Below, in pieces: positions 5,225-7,039 of a stretch of 7,039 nt of DNA. The position numbers and the translations under genes were made by a program. The notes under the pieces are model-generated. The model was not told the DNA's origin and ran no database searches. It saw only the letters and a list, made by a program, of their open reading frames with translations. Within the stretch, counting starts at the first letter, position 1; every line of letters starts with the position of its first letter. Origin of the DNA: Gammaproteobacteria bacterium (GTDB taxonomy: Bacteria > Pseudomonadota > Gammaproteobacteria > Pseudomonadales > Oleiphilaceae); NCBI GenBank assembly GCA_029268325.1, contig JAJUGC010000109.1, positions 1 through 7,039 of the forward strand. The letters run 5' to 3'.

Positions 5225-7039
5225 CTAAACAGCCACCGCGACTTTCACTACAGGTTTGACGATAAATAACAGGTCTCCCTGATTCACGTGTTGCCCGTCC
5301 ATTCCCTTGATATGCACCACCTGATACTGCTGGTTGGCCGGATACAGCTCGCGGCCGTTACGGTTAAAGCTGGAGAGACTCAGCGGCTGGAACAGTTTCA
5401 TCACCTCCAGCAGGCACAAGGTCTGGTCAGCCGTGATGATGTCGCCCACCTTCACATAGTCCGGTTGGGACGGGGACGCCGCTCGATACAGAATGCTGGA
5501 CGAGGGTGCCAGCACCTTGAGCTCGTCGGTTCCTTCCACCTGGATCGATAATCCGCCAGCCTTCGCCTCTGTTTTTGCCGTCTGGCCATCAAACAGCTCG
5601 CGCTTGCGCTGACCGAAACTCTTCAGGTAGGCCGTGTCGAAGTCCCCTTGGACAAAGGGTTCGTCTGACAAAATCGCCACCAGCAACGGGATATTGGTAT
5701 CAATCCCTTCAACCTGGACCTCCTCCAGGAACTCCCGCAGCTTGCGGATCGCATCGGTACGGTCCTCACCATAGGCAATGATCTGGGCAATCAGGTTGTC
5801 GTAGAACGGCGAGACCGACTTGCCTTCCCCCACTGCCAGGATCTGGGTAATCCCCTCCCGCTCCGGGAATTCGCAGCGGGTGACCTGCCCTGGGGTCGGC
5901 GCCACCTGCAAGCGGCCCTCCCGATCCACCGAGACACGCTCGGCATTGATCCGGGCTTCAATGGCATAGCCCCTCTGGGTGGCCTGCAGGTGATCGATGG
6001 ACTTGCCCATGGCAATCCGGAACTGCTCGCGCACGATATCCACACCACTGACCAGCTCCGTGACCGGGTGCTCCACCTGCAGACGGGTGTTCATTTCCAT
6101 GAAGTACAGCTGCTGGTGATCCAGGTCGAAGATAAACTCCACCGTACCGGCACCCACGTAGTCACAGGCGTCCGCCAGCTTGGCGGCTGATACCCGGGCG
6201 ACCCGTTCCTGTTCTGCCGGCAGCAGGGTGGAGCCGGACTCCTCCAGGATCTTCTGTTTGTTGCGCTGTACGCTGCAGTCCCGGATGCCCAGGATCTGGG
6301 TGCAGCCAAACTTGTCCCGCAGTACCTGCACCTCAATGTGGCGGAAACGGGTGACCAGACGCTCCAGATAGATTTCATCCCGTCCGAAGCTGTTCCGCCC
6401 TTCCGCCTGGATGCGCAGGAATGACTCTTCCAGATCCTCTCGGCGCAGCACTTCCAGAATGCCCTTGCCCCCCCCGCCATGGGCCGCTTTCAGAATTACC
6501 GGATAACCGATCCGGTCCGCTACCGCATGGGCATGTTCCACATCCCGCAACACGCCATGGCTGCCGGGCACCACCGGCACACCAGCGGCCATGGCGGTAT
6601 GAATGGCCTGGGCCTTGTCACCCATGGAACTCATACTGGCTGGCGCAGGGCCGATAAAGGCCAGATCCTGGGCCAGGCAGTCCTGGGCAAAACGGTGGTT
6701 TTCCGACAGGAAACCAATGCCCGGATGCAGGGCTTCGGCGCCGGTAATCTCGGCAATCCGCAGCACACTGTCGCCATTGAGATAGCTCTCTTCGGAGGTA
6801 TAGCCTCCCAGGCACACCAGCTGGTCGTTCTCCCCCAGGCTTTCCGCTGCCACCGAATCCATGTCCGGGTCGGACTGCACCAGAACCACTTTCAAATCCA
6901 TAGCCTGGGCTTCGCGGATCAGTTTCACCGCGGTACAACCACGGGCATGCACCAGCACTTTCTCGAACGGACGGAAATTGAGGGGCAGCAACTCCGCCTC
7001 GTCCTCTGCGGTTACGTCCGTCCACTGCACACGTCCCTG
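5225..7039 (-). CDS. Biotin carboxylase/biotinyl domain fusion, N-terminus outside the window
   Basis: This protein should carboxylate its own biotin using ATP and bicarbonate, for transfer to an acyl-CoA. Numbering runs from an in-frame GTG at 7030. The biotin carboxylase region spans about 23-470, with HPGIGFLSEN (102-111), GDK (Lys139), LKA (Lys181), the loop HGGGGKG (184-190), His231, Lys260, Glu298, and EMNTRLQVEHP with Glu312, Asn314, Arg316 and Glu320; Arg360 is in ARINAE. These match the ATP-, bicarbonate- and biotin-binding residues of E. coli AccC. After a short linker, an AccB-like biotinyl domain (about 505-592) carries LEVMKLF with biotinylated Lys545. There is no long BT-type domain between them, unlike propionyl-CoA carboxylase alpha chains. 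The frame is open to the window end, the GTG lacks a well-placed Shine-Dalgarno sequence, and some 20 residues precede the usual biotin carboxylase start. The gene is therefore almost certainly longer, perhaps fused to another domain such as a carboxyltransferase (inference). Acetyl-CoA is the likeliest substrate given the neighbouring ACP, but this is not shown. Confidence 0.93.
   Translation of the reverse strand, partial: QGRVQWTDVTAEDEAELLPLNFRPFEKVLVHARGCTAVKLIREAQAMDLKVVLVQSDPDMDSVAAESLGENDQLVCLGGYTSEESYLNGDSVLRIAEITGAEALHPGIGFLSENHRFAQDCLAQDLAFIGPAPASMSSMGDKAQAIHTAMAAGVPVVPGSHGVLRDVEHAHAVADRIGYPVILKAAHGGGGKGILEVLRREDLEESFLRIQAEGRNSFGRDEIYLERLVTRFRHIEVQVLRDKFGCTQILGIRDCSVQRNKQKILEESGSTLLPAEQERVARVSAAKLADACDYVGAGTVEFIFDLDHQQLYFMEMNTRLQVEHPVTELVSGVDIVREQFRIAMGKSIDHLQATQRGYAIEARINAERVSVDREGRLQVAPTPGQVTRCEFPEREGITQILAVGEGKSVSPFYDNLIAQIIAYGEDRTDAIRKLREFLEEVQVEGIDTNIPLLVAILSDEPFVQGDFDTAYLKSFGQRKRELFDGQTAKTEAKAGGLSIQVEGTDELKVLAPSSSILYRAASPSQPDYVKVGDIITADQTLCLLEVMKLFQPLSLSSFNRNGRELYPANQQYQVVHIKGMDGQHVNQGDLLFIVKPVVKVAVAV

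Noticed and set aside
1..7039. tRNA, rRNA, CRISPR array, insertion sequence or attachment site
   Set aside because: I read both strands and found no cloverleaf-like sequence, regularly spaced repeats, transposase frame or flanking direct repeats that would support any of these.

Overview
This window looks like a piece of gammaproteobacterial chromosome. The base composition is moderately high in GC (my estimate is near 60% in the genes). The E1 of pyruvate dehydrogenase is the homodimeric AceE type, 882 residues long. Its E2 partner carries two lipoyl domains, as in Pseudomonas and Azotobacter, rather than the three of E. coli. I cannot name the genus from sequence alone. All four genes lie on the minus strand, so transcription runs from high to low coordinates.

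Layout, in transcription order. (1) 7039-5225 is the 3' part of a gene for a biotin-dependent carboxylase: a biotin carboxylase domain followed by an AccB-like biotinyl domain. Its reading frame is still open at the window edge, so the N-terminus lies outside. (2) 5177-4932 encodes an 81-residue acyl carrier protein, 47 bases after the carboxylase stop and with its own strong ribosome binding site. (3) 4931-4474 is a 458-base intergenic stretch. It contains a hairpin, two adjacent GC-rich palindromes, a candidate promoter facing aceE and a small palindrome in the aceE leader, but no gene I can support. (4) 4473-1825 is aceE. (5) 1811-159 is aceF, 13 bases after aceE, with a GTG start and a Shine-Dalgarno sequence abutting the aceE stop codon. 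(6) 158-1 is downstream of aceF. I see no gene, no lpd (E3) start and no convincing terminator there.

Functionally, AceE and AceF turn pyruvate into acetyl-CoA. A biotin carboxylase/biotinyl protein would help carboxylate an acyl-CoA, most likely acetyl-CoA to malonyl-CoA, and an ACP carries the resulting acyl units. The window therefore reads as a short route from pyruvate to ACP-bound fatty acid or polyketide precursors. The substrate of the carboxylase and a functional link between the two gene pairs are inferences. Most of the window is ordinary central metabolism. The parts worth a second look are the fused carboxylase with its neighbouring ACP and the structured intergenic region.
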